Assembly: GCF_031755915.1 (NCBI RefSeq)
Contig: NC_083386.1
Location: 16,601,001 to 16,665,000 of the forward strand
Direction of reading: 5' to 3'
Origin: Ziziphus jujuba
Taxonomy: Eukaryota > Streptophyta > Magnoliopsida > Rosales > Rhamnaceae
DNA: 64,000 nucleotides
Shown: positions 12,835 through 25,200 of the stretch, one piece after another
How positions within the stretch are numbered: the first letter of the stretch is position 1
Layout: each line of letters opens with the position of its first letter
Notes under the pieces: model-generated
Seen by the model: only the letters and a program-made list of their open reading frames with translations
What the model was told of the DNA's origin: nothing
Databases searched by the model: none
Translations under genes and position numbers: made by a program

Positions 12835-14990
12835 AACTATATGAAGGTCATCTAGTCTTTTCCATCCGCACCACATTCTCAGTAATTTAATAGACTTTGG
12901 ACAAAATATAAACTAAAGACCTAATCAGACAAATTTTGGAGATAAAATGCCCAAATACAAAGCTTGAGAACTAAAATGCAATATTGCTCGTTTTACCTTT
13001 TCAAATACTCTGCTAGTTATTATATTAAGAACATTTCCAACAAACTATTTAAAATTTTTTCTTTTTATATTTTAAGGAGTTATATTTTTTGTTCAACACT
13101 CTAAAGGATTTTACAATTTGAAAAGCTAAAATAAAAAGTGGGTTTTGGATTGGCAAATGTATAGAGCTAAACTTATAATAAACTTGTTAATTGGTATACA
13201 ATTTTCTATGCACAATTATAATTATAATTTCATATTTTATTTTTTTTAAAATAGTACTTTTTTATATATGATGAGGGGGAGAAAAAAAAAAAAAAGAGAA
13301 AAGATAAATCGTAATTATGTATTGGGAAATGTAAAATAAAAAGTAACCATAAAGAATGCCATCAAATTATGCTAAAAACAAACTTTTTATTTTTCAAAAT
13401 CCTTTAAGATACTTGCTATGAAAATTATGCTCTTCAAAAACACATCATCAACCGTTATTTGAAAGCAAATGTTGAAAAAATATAAAATAAAATAATAAAA
13501 TTTTTGCATATATAAATGTGTAAAAAGATTCTAAAAAATCATTTTAAAAAAATAAGGAGGGCTATAAAGTAAAAGGGAAATGATTAATGCGGGACCTAAA
13601 CTAAATGGGTACTTAAATTGTAAATTTTTAAAACTAAAGGGTTTTAAATTCAACAAATTAAAATTAGATGACTTCAATTACAACAAATGAGATTAAATTT
13701 AATTTATTATTGATAAAGTGGGACAGAATTACTAATCATACTGTTTTTTAAGAAAAATTATATTGGACCAAAATGAAATTTAAAAGCATTAGTTAAATAC
13801 AAAACGATAAAACTACATATATGGTATGGTCAAAATTCAACTAAATAATACAAAAATCACAGTTTTTACAAATTTCATATGAACATGTATAATACGTATG
13901 ATGAAAAATATGGGACTAGAAATATGGTATCAAATATGTATTAAAATAAATTATTTTGCATACATAATAAAACTATAATTATTAAAAAAATAATAATTAT
14001 TTAATCTATTATTAGAAAACGAGATTAGAAACCAACAATTATTTTATATACTAGCTTAATGATATAACAATAAATGTAGTTCACCGATTATTTTTTAATA
14101 TTTTTACATATTTTCTAAAAAATTTATTTACACCTCTTCTCTACATGTTTTACATGATATATGGTATTATACACGTTTCACGGTTATTTTAGACTGCGTT
14201 TCGAAAAATGACATGCTTGAAAGAAAGGGCTGGTATCTCATGTTCGGTAATTATAAAAAAGAAAAAAAAGAAAAAAAAGAAAAAAAAGAAAAAAAAGGGC
14301 AATTAGAATAGACAGCTTCAGCCCAAAATAGATATAGAAAATCCTTCAATTTGGCTAAGTGATTGTTGAATTCTTTTTTAGAATAAATAAAATAAAATAG
14401 ACTGGTATGGTTTGACCTAATACTTTTAATTTTTTAATGCATTTTTTTCTTTTTTGTTTTTTCGTACAATTGAATTGAATTCTATATTGTGGTTGGATTT
14501 TTTGTTCTTTGTTTTTAATTTTGATTTACGCATTCCATATATATATATATATATTTTTTTTTTTTCCTTTTCTAAATTTACTAACTAGTCTTAAAAACTT
14601 GAATTACATTTTAATTAATTTGAAAATTTAAAGTGCAATTTTTCAAATTAGATGATACTAAATTACAATTAACCTTATTTGATATATATATATATATATA
14701 GTCCTTCTATGATCAGGTAATGGTATGGCCCAAAAACATGCCAAAAATTGTAGCCATTGAATTTTAATTCATCACACGTGAGAAAAAATTGTTGGACAAA
14801 ACAAATTTCTTTAAACCTTCTGGTTTTAAAATATCTTTTCTTTTCCTGCTCACATCACTGTTTTACACAAACCTCATCATTTCAAAATTCTCCAATAAAA
14901 TCTATCATCTTCCATTTGTACCACCATTTCAGCCCCAGATATTCTTCTATTGCTTCCGCTGCCCATGCATTCTCTTCGACAATCCCAAAT
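12835..14990. other. AT-rich intergenic region, no gene seen
   Basis: AT-rich DNA with a low-complexity (A8G)n stretch at about 14256-14298, TA microsatellites near 14540 and 14680, and no convincing open frame. The segment 14757-15000 is somewhat less AT-rich and may be residual intron of the fibrillin pseudogene that follows, but I could not match it to fibrillin exons. Confidence 0.45.
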
Positions 14991-15067
14991 CTATTTAAGG
15001 CTTGGGTTAAAGATTAGTATTTGTGAGCCTTTATTTTCTGTTTTGTTTTGTTTTTTTTTAAGTGATC

Positions 15068-15458
15068 ATCGTGACCTGCAAAATGTCACTGGCTTGGGTA
15101 CCAAACAAGTGGGCATTTTCCTTTAGATGAAGAGCTGCTCTTTCTCGGTGGTCTAGAGTAGTCTCCATGTGGCCGAAAGCAAAGTTTCAGTGGTGACTGT
15201 ATCCCTGCCCAAAACAGAAAGAGCGTCTATGGCCTTGATAGTCAAGTTTCATTTGGTTGGGTTCTTTTGGGTCTTGAGGCCCCGTTCTTGATCGAATATA
15301 AGGTTGAGAAGTTCCTGCTTGGAGAGTTTCGATTGAGCTGTGAGGGACGAGCTGGTGATTTTAGAGGAGTCAGAGTGGTGGGGTTTCGGAGAACAAGAAT
15401 TAAGGTGGTGGTGTTGTGGGTGGAATTGAATATTGGAAAGAAGAAGATTTGAGGACAT
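15068..15458 (-). pseudogene. Truncated fibrillin (plastid-lipid-associated protein) pseudogene
   Basis: From ATG at 15458 the minus strand encodes a Ser/His-rich, acid-poor N-terminus resembling a chloroplast transit peptide (about residues 1-43), then KLSKQELLNLIFDQERGLKT, a PAP/fibrillin family signature. The frame then meets TGA where the family usually has a basic residue, continues with IKAIDALSVLGRDTVTT and LSATWRLL, and meets TAG where Trp is expected before TTEKEQLFI. After LFI the frame shifts, and a second frame gives ENAHLFGTQASDILQ. Fibrillins of this type are stromal or plastoglobule-associated lipid-binding proteins. Two stops, a frameshift and loss of the C-terminal two thirds make this a pseudogene. 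It is less AT-rich than its surroundings. A possible donor (CAG|GTCACG) after DILQ suggests a genomic rather than a processed copy. Confidence 0.8.
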
Positions 15459-15498
15459 AGAGTTACGGAAGGCTTTTGAATTTCATGATATCGTTGGT

Positions 15499-15506
15499 TT
15501 TATATA
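15499..15506 (-). promoter_or_regulatory. TATA box of the fibrillin pseudogene
   Basis: The minus strand reads TATATAAA 41-48 bases upstream of the start codon at 15458, an ideal TATA box with room for a very short leader. Its survival shows that the promoter was duplicated together with the first exon. Confidence 0.55.
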
Positions 15507-16700
15507 CTGGAAGCGTTCCCTTCTTTTTTTTGGTTGAAACATAATGGTTGGCTGCCTCTTTCAACGGAAACCCACACTATTCATTAAATGCTAATCCATC
15601 ATGTTCATTGAGTATTTCAAATGAAAGGTTTTGGAAAGGAGACAATTTTACAAAGCCTTTATAAATGAATATCTATTATACTATAAAAAATTATTCATCT
15701 AAAGGGATTATTGATTAATTAATAAATAAATGATTTATTAATTTATTGATAAATAAATATTTATTAATTTAAAAAGAATTTTATACTATTTTTGTGAAAT
15801 AATTTTACTAACTATATAATATATATTAATAAAGAAAAAGATCAATCAAGTTCGATCAAATCTACTATAATAGAATTGATCATTACTCAATTAACAAATA
15901 AAAGATAATTAACATAGAGAAATTTAGCATACAATGAAATTTACAAATGAAAAGAATCCCATTGATAAATATGAAAAAAGCCGTTATTCAGTTGGCTAAT
16001 TAGTTGACTTTCTACTTATGGAAAATTATAGATAAATTTTTATTTCAAATCTTATTTATGTTTTTGTTCATCGTGAAAAAAACAAAAATTTTAGATGCAT
16101 ATTTTGGAAGAAAAAATATTATTAAGTAAAATTTTCTTATTATGTATGGCAAATATTTATATATATTATATATTTTTTAAAATTTTAATTAATTAATAAT
16201 TTAGTTATTCAATGTGTCTTAAAGGATTTTTAAAAAATTATTATATTATATATTTAGTGAATTTATTCATTGAGTACATCCGTCCAAGTTGCGATCGAAC
16301 AATTTTATTTCTTTAACGAGATTATTTGTTTATCAAATTTTCATTATCAACATTTTACTGTAATAATTTGTTAGAAGACTTGGTCATGGAATTTAGTGGG
16401 TAAATAGAAACATGTAAGGGAGTTTAACACTAGTAAATGATTAAAAAAAAAGAAAAAAAGTTTAACGCTATATTTGGATTGTTGAGATAAGAGAGAAAAG
16501 AAAGGAAATGAATTAGTTCCCTTATTTGGATTGTTAATATGAATGGAATGGAAAGAATAAGCAAGGAAGAAAATGTTTTTTTTTTTTCCCAATTATTTAA
16601 CCAATTTAGTTTTTCATCCCATATTAAGTTGAAAGGGAGGGGGAAAAAAAGAGTTTGATGAAACTTAATGATATTTCAAAACTAACCCAATTAATATTTG
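15507..16700. other. AT-rich intergenic region, no gene seen
   Basis: AT-rich DNA with repeated TATTAATTT-type words (15700-15780) and purine tracts at 16441-16500. No protein-like open frame was found. Confidence 0.45.
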
Positions 16701-16707
16701 ATTAAGA

Positions 16708-16817
16708 TATATTTTATGGAAGGTAGATAAATTATTCAGTAGGATAGACTTACCATGTCAGCTATATCTTATGGAAGGTAGATAAATTATTCGGTAGGAC
16801 AGACTTACCATGTCAAC
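16708..16817. repeat. 55-bp tandem duplication
   Basis: Units 16708-16762 and 16763-16817 both read TATAT-TTATGGAAGGTAGA, then TAAATTATTC-GTAGGA-AGACTTACCATGTCA; about five positions differ. The motif containing GACATGGTA recurs inverted at about 25663-25700. Confidence 0.85.
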
Positions 16818-17089
16818 TATAGATCCGTCGAATTATATTATATTATTTCATACAAACATAACACATTATTAATACTATTTTTTAAAATTAATAAAGCTTC
16901 AAATTGGTAAATTATTTATTTTCAAATCAATTTCCTTATTTAATCCATTTATAATATATTTAGTTTCCTTCCAAAGAATAAATATATCATTTGCTTAATT
17001 TATTTTATTATAAAAATAAGAAAGCTAAAAAAAATATATTCCATTCAAAAATATCTTAAAAAACGTTATTATGTATATCATATTCTACA

Positions 17090-17091
<2 letters not shown>

Positions 17092-17129
<38 letters not shown>
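17092..17129. repeat. (CA)n microsatellite
   Basis: Nearly uninterrupted CA dinucleotides, followed by degenerate CACTCACACGCACAC. No function inferred. Confidence 0.95.
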
Positions 17130-17135
<6 letters not shown>

Positions 17136-17376
17136 GCACACTTTTGAACTAGATATGTAAATTCATGGGGGAATCTTCTTATTTTTATTTTTTTTGAAAA
17201 GAAAGAAATATTTTTTTTATAGTACTTTTCCTTGTGTTGTTGCTATTTTATAAATAATATATATATATATTCCCAAAATGCTTATAAAAATAGAGAAATT
17301 GCATATATAATGTTTTTGTTTTCTATAAAATAAATTAATGATAAGAAGCAATAAATTAATATAATTGTAATTTTTT

Positions 17377-18612
17377 GGGTTAATTACGTTGGGCACCCTC
17401 AAAGTTTTTCTTAATTACAGCCGGGTACTTTCAATGTTTTCATAATTACATTGCACACCCTCGAGATTTTTGTTAATTACAATCGGATATCTTTATGTTT
17501 CCATAATTACATTGCACATCCTCGAAGTTTTTCCCTTAATTACAACCGGAGACCTTCATGTTTCTATAATTATATCCGTCTTCCTTCTGACAAAACTTCA
17601 TCCATAAAAATGTACTCTCTTTCTTATGTGGCAGTTAAAATTTTATTAATTGTCCTTTTTATATATTAATTAAACGTAGATTTTGATTGATTTGAAAAAT
17701 AAAGTTTTTTTAATTTGAAAAGGTTGAAGCCCAACGGATAGTAAGTATAAGAATAACTACCAATTTTTAAAGGCACCAGTTGGAATGTTTAAAACATAAT
17801 TTTTATGTTTTCTAATTTTTTTTTTTAAATTTGTTTTGAAAACTTGTTTTTGAAAATGAATGGCCAAATTTGGGTCGTCCTTTAGAGTTGTTCATGAAAA
17901 AATATTAGAAAGTTAGCCAAATATGAAAAGATAAGACTGGCATGTATTTTGCAATAAATGGATGTGGGATTTTAGGACTAAGATCCTTAATTATACATAT
18001 ATATAAAGTTTCTTTTCTGTATGTAATCGTTAAAAGTTATGCAGGCTATCCATGACTATAGAATTTTAAAGATGTTTCTTGCACTTTACGATATTTAATA
18101 TGATATATAACCAGTTTTACTAAGAAAAAAAAGAAATTAAGAAAAAAAAATTAAGGAAAAGAAAACACCTACAAACTAGAATTACTAGGAAATGCATAAT
18201 TTATATAAAAATATATAATATCGCAAGGGTGATCTAGTTATTCTTGTACTTACTATTTGTTGGGCTTAAACTTTTTCAAATTAAAAAAGCTTTATTTTTC
18301 AAATCAATCAAAATCCACATTTTAATATATATAAGGGACAATTAATAAAATTTTAATTGCCACACAAGAGAGAGTACATTTTTATATATGAAATTTTGTC
18401 AGAATGGAAGTGGATGTAATTATGGAAACGTGAAGGTACCTGGTTGTAATTAAAGGAAAAACCTCGAGGGTGTGCAATGTAATTATGGAAATATAAAGGT
18501 ATCCGATTGTAATTAAGAAAAATCTCGAGGGTATGCAATGTAATTATGGAAACATTGAAGGTATCGGGTTGAAATTAAGGGAAACCTCGAAGGTGTCCAG
18601 TGTAATTAACCC
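17377..18612. mobile_element. Long-TIR foldback DNA transposon (non-autonomous)
   Basis: The left arm (17377 to about 17763) and the reverse complement of the right arm (about 18229-18612) match over about 385 bp at roughly 85-90 percent by eye. The left end begins GGGTTAATTACGTTGG; the right arm, inverted, begins GGGTTAATTACACTGG. Each arm carries three to four internal direct repeats of about 60 bp built on CATAATTACATTGCACACCC. Because the arms mirror each other they create two look-alike open frames (17451-17669 plus, 18353-18538 minus) that are not genes. The loop (about 17764-18228) has no transposase. No target-site duplication is obvious. Long internally repetitive TIRs recall Mutator-like or foldback elements, but the superfamily is unproven. 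Confidence 0.75.
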
Positions 18613-18739
18613 TTATGGAATATCCATTGCACATAGTTAGGATCTATGGACGATCACCAATCTTATCTCAACATATAGGAGTTCTACACTGCCTCCCATA
18701 CAAAGTCTCGTAAGGTCTATATCAATGCCATATCAATGC

Positions 18740-19330
18740 TTGGGTGATAGCTAGTGTTGTCGGTAAATTCCACCAAAGGTAAATGAGATTCTCAGTTTCC
18801 TTTGAAGGACATTACAAAAGAACTTAACATATTCTCCAAAGTCTATATAGTCCTTTTAGACTATCCATCTTATTGTGGATGAAAAGCAGTGTTAAAGTGT
18901 ATCTTGGTACATAAAGCTGTCTATAAACTCTCCAAAAACTTGGATGTGAACTGTGTGTCCCTACTAAAATAATAGACAAACAAATTTCATGCAAACTCAT
19001 AATCTCTTTCATAAAAAGCTTGGCTAAATCTTGGAAAGTATAAGTCTTATGGATTGATAAAAGTGGGTGAATTTTGTGAGTTGGTCAACAATCACTCAAA
19101 TACCATTATGACTTACCTGAGTACGAGAAAGCTAGAACAAGAAGTCCATGGTGATATGCTCCCACTTCCACACTGAAATAAGCAAAGGTTACAAAAGTCT
19201 TGAAGGTTTTTGCTCTCCGCATTCACCTCCTAACATACAAAATACTTGCAAACATAATCTACAACCTCTTTTTGCATCTTTTGCCATTAATAATACTTTC
19301 ATAAGGTGCGATACATTTAGGTGCCACCAG
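18740..19330 (-). pseudogene. Integrase remnant (family-1 Ty3)
   Basis: Translated across stops, the minus strand gives DTQFTSKFLESL near 18960, FNTAFHPQ followed by a stop and DG near 18890 (the conserved HPQTDGQSE region of Ty3 integrases), WEHITMDF near 19170 at the start of the catalytic core, and Cys-containing zinc-finger residues near 19220-19260. Multiple stops make it non-functional. Confidence 0.75.
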
Positions 19331-19559
19331 GGTGCATAATATAAGCTGAGTTGTGAGCTTCATCAAGAATCTCCTTTTTAAGTTCCTCATTTGCAATAAC
19401 ACAAAGCTTGGTACATATAACTAAATCTCCATCATCTCTAAATGTGAAAGCTATACACAATGCCTTTCCAACCTTGCCTTTCAAGTTCATAAAAAAGGGA
19501 TCATGAAATTAGGTAGTACGAATGCGATCAATAAGTATTGGATTGAAAACTAGCTGAAA

Positions 19560-19770
19560 GAACCTTTTGTGAATCCATCCTTAACACAACTCCTAACTTC
19601 CATAACTTTACCATCAAAGGAAACTCCAACGTCTGAATGTATACCAAACACTTGTAGCCTTTTTACTAAAACCATCAGCTACCACATTTGGCCTATCAAG
19701 ATGGTAGTCAATAGTGAAATCATAATCTTTAAGCAACTTCATCCATCTCTTTTGCCTCAAGTTTAATTCC
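19560..19770 (-). pseudogene. RNase H remnant (family-1 Ty3)
   Basis: The minus strand translation contains RQKRWMKLLKDYDFTIDYH followed by NVVADGFSKKAT, the standard C-terminal motif of Ty3 RNase H, where NVVADALSRK is usual. It lies between the RT and integrase remnants, as expected. Confidence 0.75.
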
Positions 19771-20009
19771 TTCTATGTAAATAAATACTTAAGGCTCTTA
19801 TAGTGGGTATAGATTTAATAAGTAGCTCCATATAAGTAATGTCCCTAAGTCTCCAAAGTAAAAATCACTACTACAAGCTCAAAGTCTTAAATGGGTTAGT
19901 TTGAGTTATACTTCTTCAATTACTTAAAAGCATAAACTTTTAACCTTTTATGCTGTATTAATACATATCTTAAAACTTGATAATAGGCGTCACTATAAAT
20001 CTCAAATCC

Positions 20010-20990
20010 TTCGTTGCCTTCTGGTAAAGTCAGAACAGGTGCCAAAATTCAACTATTGAAAATTCTACTCACACCTATCCGCCTATACAAACTTAACTCC
20101 CTTCTTGGTTAGAGTGTGAAGTGGTCTTACTATCTTAGAGAAACTTCAATGAATTTACGATAATATCCCACTAAGACTAGGAATGCATCTCAATCATTAT
20201 AGTGGACCGCTCTCAATTCAAAACAGTTTCATCTTCTAAGGATCCACATAATTGCAGTTATAAAAAACTACATGCCTAAGAAAACCCACTCTATCCAACA
20301 AGAACTTGCACTTATTGAACTTAGCATATAGCTTATGCTTCTTTAAGGTGTGCAATAACAACCTCAAATGCTCTTTATCACTCAGAGAATATACCAAGAC
20401 ATCATCAATAAAGACTATAAAGAATTAATCTAAGAATAGGAAAAAAAAATCTTAGTCATCAGGTCTGTGAAAGCTTAGGAGTATTAATTAAATCAAACGA
20501 TTTCACCAAGAACTCATAATGTCTATATCAGATACTGAAAGTAATATTAGGAATATTGGATTTCTTAATTCTCAATTGCTAATACTCCTACCTCAAGTTA
20601 ATCTTGAAAAATACCTTGGCACTTGTAATTAATCAAACAAATCATCAATATATAGCAAAGGATACTGGTTCTGCATGTAACCTTATTTAGCTACATATAA
20701 CCAATGCACAACCGTATTGCACCATACTTTTTCTTCACAAACAAAATCGGTGTGCCACAAAGAGAAATACTCGGTCTCACAAACTCCTTATCTATAAATT
20801 TTTATAATTTAGTCTTTAACTTTTTCAACTTAGTAAAAGGCATTTGGTATGGCGGTTATGAGATAGGATTAGCATCGGGAATTGGTTCAATAGCAATTTA
20901 TCTTTCCCTCCAAATTCAACCTAGAAAATCCTCAAGAAACAGATTTAAAAAGTCCCACACTACATAAATATCCTTATGTCTCACCTCATT
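20010..20990 (-). pseudogene. Reverse transcriptase remnant (family-1 Ty3)
   Basis: The N-terminal part reads [20 protein letters not shown] near 20760, as in Ty3 RT. The catalytic motif appears near 20400 as FIDDVLVYS, where YLDDILVYS is typical. Stops and indels interrupt the frame between these motifs. Confidence 0.75.
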
Positions 20991-20994
20991 AGCT

Positions 20995-21198
20995 CAAATA
21001 TTGATGATGTATGCCAAAAACACCTTATGCCATTTTCAAAGCAAAAGGCTTGTAGCAATAGCATAAATCAAGCCTAAAAGAGGAATTCTAAGCTCCAAAT
21101 ATTGATGATGTGTGCCAAAAACACCTTATGCCCTTTTCAAATCAAAAGGCTCATAGCAATAGCAAAAATTGAGCCTAAAGGAGGAATCCTACGCTCCA
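20995..21198. repeat. 101-bp tandem duplication inside the Ty3 element
   Basis: Two units with a period of 101 bp both contain TTGATGATGTRTGCCAAAAA, CACCTTATGCC, GCAAAAGGCT or the related TCAAAAGGCT, and a GCCTAAA-GAGGAAT block. The duplication lies upstream of RT in the element and breaks the gag-pol frame further. Confidence 0.9.
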
Positions 21199-21289
21199 TA
21201 TAAAATATAACCTCAGATAACCTTGATACCCTGAAGGTGACTTGCTTATTGAAACAATCCACAAAAGTTTGATTGGCTACAAGCCAATC

Positions 21290-21540
21290 CATCCCCAAAA
21301 TTATATCTCATTCCTAAAGCTCGAACAAAATCTAATCTGTATCCATTTCATGATCGGCAATGGTGATCACACTACCCTTCCATACCTAATCGGCCATAAA
21401 GACTCTTCTCTGGTGTGGAGACCTTTATGGTTAAATATAAAAGAATAAGATCTTTATTCACCCATGCTATTAGACTACATAATATAAAATATGTGTAACT
21501 CCAAAATCAATAAAAATACAAATGTCAACACCAAAAATCA
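21290..21540 (-). pseudogene. Aspartic protease remnant (family-1 Ty3)
   Basis: The minus strand translation contains GVDICIFIDFGVTHILY, aligned with the retroviral-type protease active site (usually FDSGATHSF). The aspartate remains but the following Ser is Phe, and a stop follows shortly after. Confidence 0.65.
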
Positions 21541-21639
21541 ATATAATATCTATAATCACATTATGTATGGGTAGAGCATGTTGCTGCATCATTGAAAATA
21601 CTAAGCCTCAGGCCAATGGTTGTCCCCATTGACCACTAC

Positions 21640-22760
21640 TTGTACCTCTAGATAGTGCTAGTGCTCTGCTAAGAAGAAGTAATGCTAACTTATTCTGACT
21701 GAGCACCTTATTTGCCAGCACCACTCGCCTGTTGCTGTGAGTAGCTAGAACCAATTGCTAGTAAGATTTAGTTTGCTGATAATGATAGTTGGACCTAGAA
21801 ACTCTCATACCACCTCCAAATTGAAGAGGACATTTCTCTTAAAATGACCACGCTGTCCATAGTGGAGACATCCCTCACCATTCTAGAATGCCCTTAATGG
21901 AATCTGCCACAAGTGTAAGAAAGAGCATGAATTGTCCTACTAGATTGGCCTATCTGATGATCACTGTACTGCCTCGAATGGTGAAAACCATTCCCACTGC
22001 CAATAAACTACTAACTGATACTATAGCTATGAGCACCCCCATCAAATTTGATATCAATGGCATTGTGTTTGCCTCTTTTAAATTTATCTCTACTTGATGT
22101 CCTAGAACTGAAACTCCCTTTCTTAGATGATCAATGATTTAGAGCATGAAAAAATGTACCTTCCAAAAGTCATCGTCGAGGCCTATACATCTCCATCTAT
22201 GCTTTAAACTACAATACTATCTCTTGCAAATCCAGATAGGTAGGATGGTAAGCTCTTGAGGTGCCTATAGTAATGTGCTCACTCAATCCATTTAAGAACC
22301 TTTACTTCTTCGTAACATCATCTAGACTCGTTAAAAGGACAAGATGTGACAACACCCTAAATTTCTTCTCAAACTCAACAACAGACATAACTTTAAGAGT
22401 CAATCTCTTAAACTTCAATCTCTTAGACTGCCTGTAGGTTGAAGGAAAAAATTTTACTTCAAAAGCCTCCTTAAATTGCTCATATGTGTAATCCTTTATG
22501 CTTACCTAACCACCAATTGCAAGCATTATTGTCCCAAAGAAAACTAGCAATCCTAACATTATTCTCATCAATACACTACATGCCCTCCTCTAGAATCTTT
22601 TAAACCATAGCTAACCAAGCCAATACTGTTAATGGATCAGTGATGCCCTTAAATATCATTGCACCCAACTCCCTAACCTATTTCACTATGAGGCCTGAAA
22701 GGTTAATAGGCATACTCCTTGCCACACCCTTATCTTATTGCTATATATTCTCAACCCCCA
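21640..22760 (-). pseudogene. Gag and zinc-knuckle remnant (family-1 Ty3)
   Basis: Around 21840-21890 the minus strand encodes a degenerate knuckle with residues of the kind CPLQFGGGMRVSRSNYHYQ and a preceding Cys/His-poor segment. Further upstream, 22140-22760 aligns by order and words with the gag fragment at 61358-61800 (for example the AATCTTTTAAACC / AATCTTTTCAATC block). Heavily decayed. Confidence 0.5.
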
Positions 22761-22978
22761 GGATGGTATCACCCACACTCTCCATTGGTTCTTGTCTACA
22801 TCTAAGTCTATCATGTCTAAATGCATCTTTGAATCTACATGTAAAAGATAAATTCAACTAAATATGATATACAACCCAATCAAATAAAGGAATGAGATAA
22901 TGTCTAAATGGTTAAAACAATGTCAAAAGGCAATAATGCATGAAACAATACAGGTCTGTAGGAATCAAGAAACCTAAT

Positions 22979-22990
22979 GCTTTGATACCA
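22979..22990 (-). other. Primer-binding site, initiator tRNA-Met type
   Basis: The minus strand reads TGGTATCAAAGC, one base from TGGTATCAGAGC, the usual plant primer-binding site complementary to initiator tRNA-Met. It lies three bases inside the 5' LTR end at 22994 and fixes the element's minus orientation. Confidence 0.85.
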
Positions 22991-22993
22991 AGT

Positions 22994-23963
22994 TGATAGA
23001 ATCACTCCGAAGCTCTTTTTCATACATATGAAGTGGTCTTGCCTAAAGAAACTCCATTAAACCAATGAGGAAGTCTAGTGAAACCTCCTCGTAAATTGGA
23101 TACTACCTAATAATATAAATATAATAACATAAATGCTTTTATTATATGTTTCATAATTTCATTATCATAACATCAATAGTTCCAAAATCCAAGATTGAAG
23201 AAAAAGAAAAATAAAAATAAAAGAATACATATTAGGTTATTCTACAGGAGTATTCTAATGGAAGTATATGAATCCAAAGATAAATAAAACAACATAAACA
23301 ATAAATCTAATAAGAGTGTAGAAAAGGAAAAATACATTAGCAGCGCAAATATAACGAAAATGAAGATGTGAGAATGACATAATATACAAAGACAATGATG
23401 AGGAGTGTTTAGATGTAATATGCACCAAGTGTTAGCTAAAACATAGGGAAAATAGTTTAAAACATATAAAATTATAAAATGGGCTTAGTAGGTGAACAAA
23501 TAAAATATTATGAAAATAAACATTATTTTTAAAAGTTCTTTTTTTAAGACCTCACTTTCGCACTTTAAAAGTTCTCCTATTTTAACAAACAATTTTTAAA
23601 ACATCCAATATCATCTCTAAAGCATAACAGTTCTCATAATTCATAAAATAAAGAAATTAATATAAAAAAATATCCATAACATTGTAATATCAATAACTAT
23701 ATATATAAGGTATATCCTTTGTGTACTAATAATATCTCTGTGTATCATAACTATTACTATAACTTGTTATACAACTACATCTAACATCTTAGTGGTCATC
23801 GACTACTAGGGGAGGGGAAAGTGTTAATATGACCCTTGACATCCCAAGAGTGTCATAGATTGGGACCTCCCATCTAATCTCAAGAATCACATGATGAAGT
23901 AGAGGATGCTCAATTGTGGTACAGTATGGTACACAGAAATCTATAAACTAGTATCGAACTCAT

Positions 23964-24004
<41 letters not shown>

Positions 24005-25158
24005 CAAAAATTATCCATAATCATTTTGTCAAAATACTTTCACAAGTACCATCAAATATTTTTATACAATCATATAACAAAATGTATTATGCCAAACTAT
24101 ACCTTTTAATATATCATAAATATAAATTAGATAATCATTTTATAGTATATTATTAATCATATGACTTAAGTAATCTCATAAATAATAATAATATAATATA
24201 TAATCAAGCATATAATTTCCAAAACCATTTTAAAAATAAAAGTTTACTCACAGATCATAGCTTAAGCCAGATCCTCCACAAGACCACCTTTAGTATTCTT
24301 CCTGGTACTTACAATAATAATAAAATATTTCTCAAGCTATAAAATTTAAACCAAAGACATTTGTGCTTTATGTATGTCCCAAAATAATTTATACAATTCT
24401 AAAATTAATAAAATTGAATGCCAAAGGGTCCGATTATACTGGAATCCTAATTATTGGTATCTAAAGTTGGGGTTTCCATTCGAAAGCCAATTTTATGTAA
24501 TTGAAAATTTTATTGGGTCCTATTACACTCGATCATACAAATCCAAGTTCAATTTGATCAAAAATTATCCAAACACAGTTCAATTTTATTTGATATTAGA
24601 CTAATTGACTTAAAATTGAAAAAAATTATTAAACAATATTCAAAATTTATAAATGTAATATCAATGGAAAGCTTATAATATGGGTAACGTAGTGATTTGA
24701 TAACATTAGATCCAAAAATGTCATTGGTAATCGAAAAACTTCTCAAAAGTTTGGCCAAATTTGATATTAATGTATTTCGTAAACAGTAAATAATCTTAGC
24801 AAAAAGAGGCTAGAAATGGAATCAAGGTGTCCAAATTAGGGGTTAAAGATTATGTGGTGTCCTAAAACGGCTTGAAAAAAGCCAAACTCTAGTGACCTAA
24901 TTGAAGCATTGCTGCCAATTTTGCTCCCGATCTTAGTATATTTAGCGATAGTTTCGACTGAGATTTTGGGGGGGGGGGGGTTTGTTGCTGGAAAGTGGGC
25001 TTGCAGGTGGCTAGCGCATGTACTATTCTCATGGCCAGAGGTTGATCAATTTTGATTGACCCGCTTTAATGTTAAAATGGGTTAGTGAGGTTTGGTTCTG
25101 TGAGGTCTAGGAGGGTTTTTTGGACTTTTTCAATTTGTTTAATGATGGACATGCTTCC

Positions 25159-25200
<42 letters not shown>

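Noticed and set aside
15249..15458. Intact plastid-protein gene starting at 15458
   Set aside because: Family-conserved sequence continues in frame past a TGA, then a TAG and a frameshift, so it is a pseudogene fragment.
17451..18538. Two similar open frames on opposite strands (17451-17669 plus, 18353-18538 minus)
   Set aside because: They are mirror images produced by the long inverted repeats of the foldback element; no protein family or coding signal supports them.
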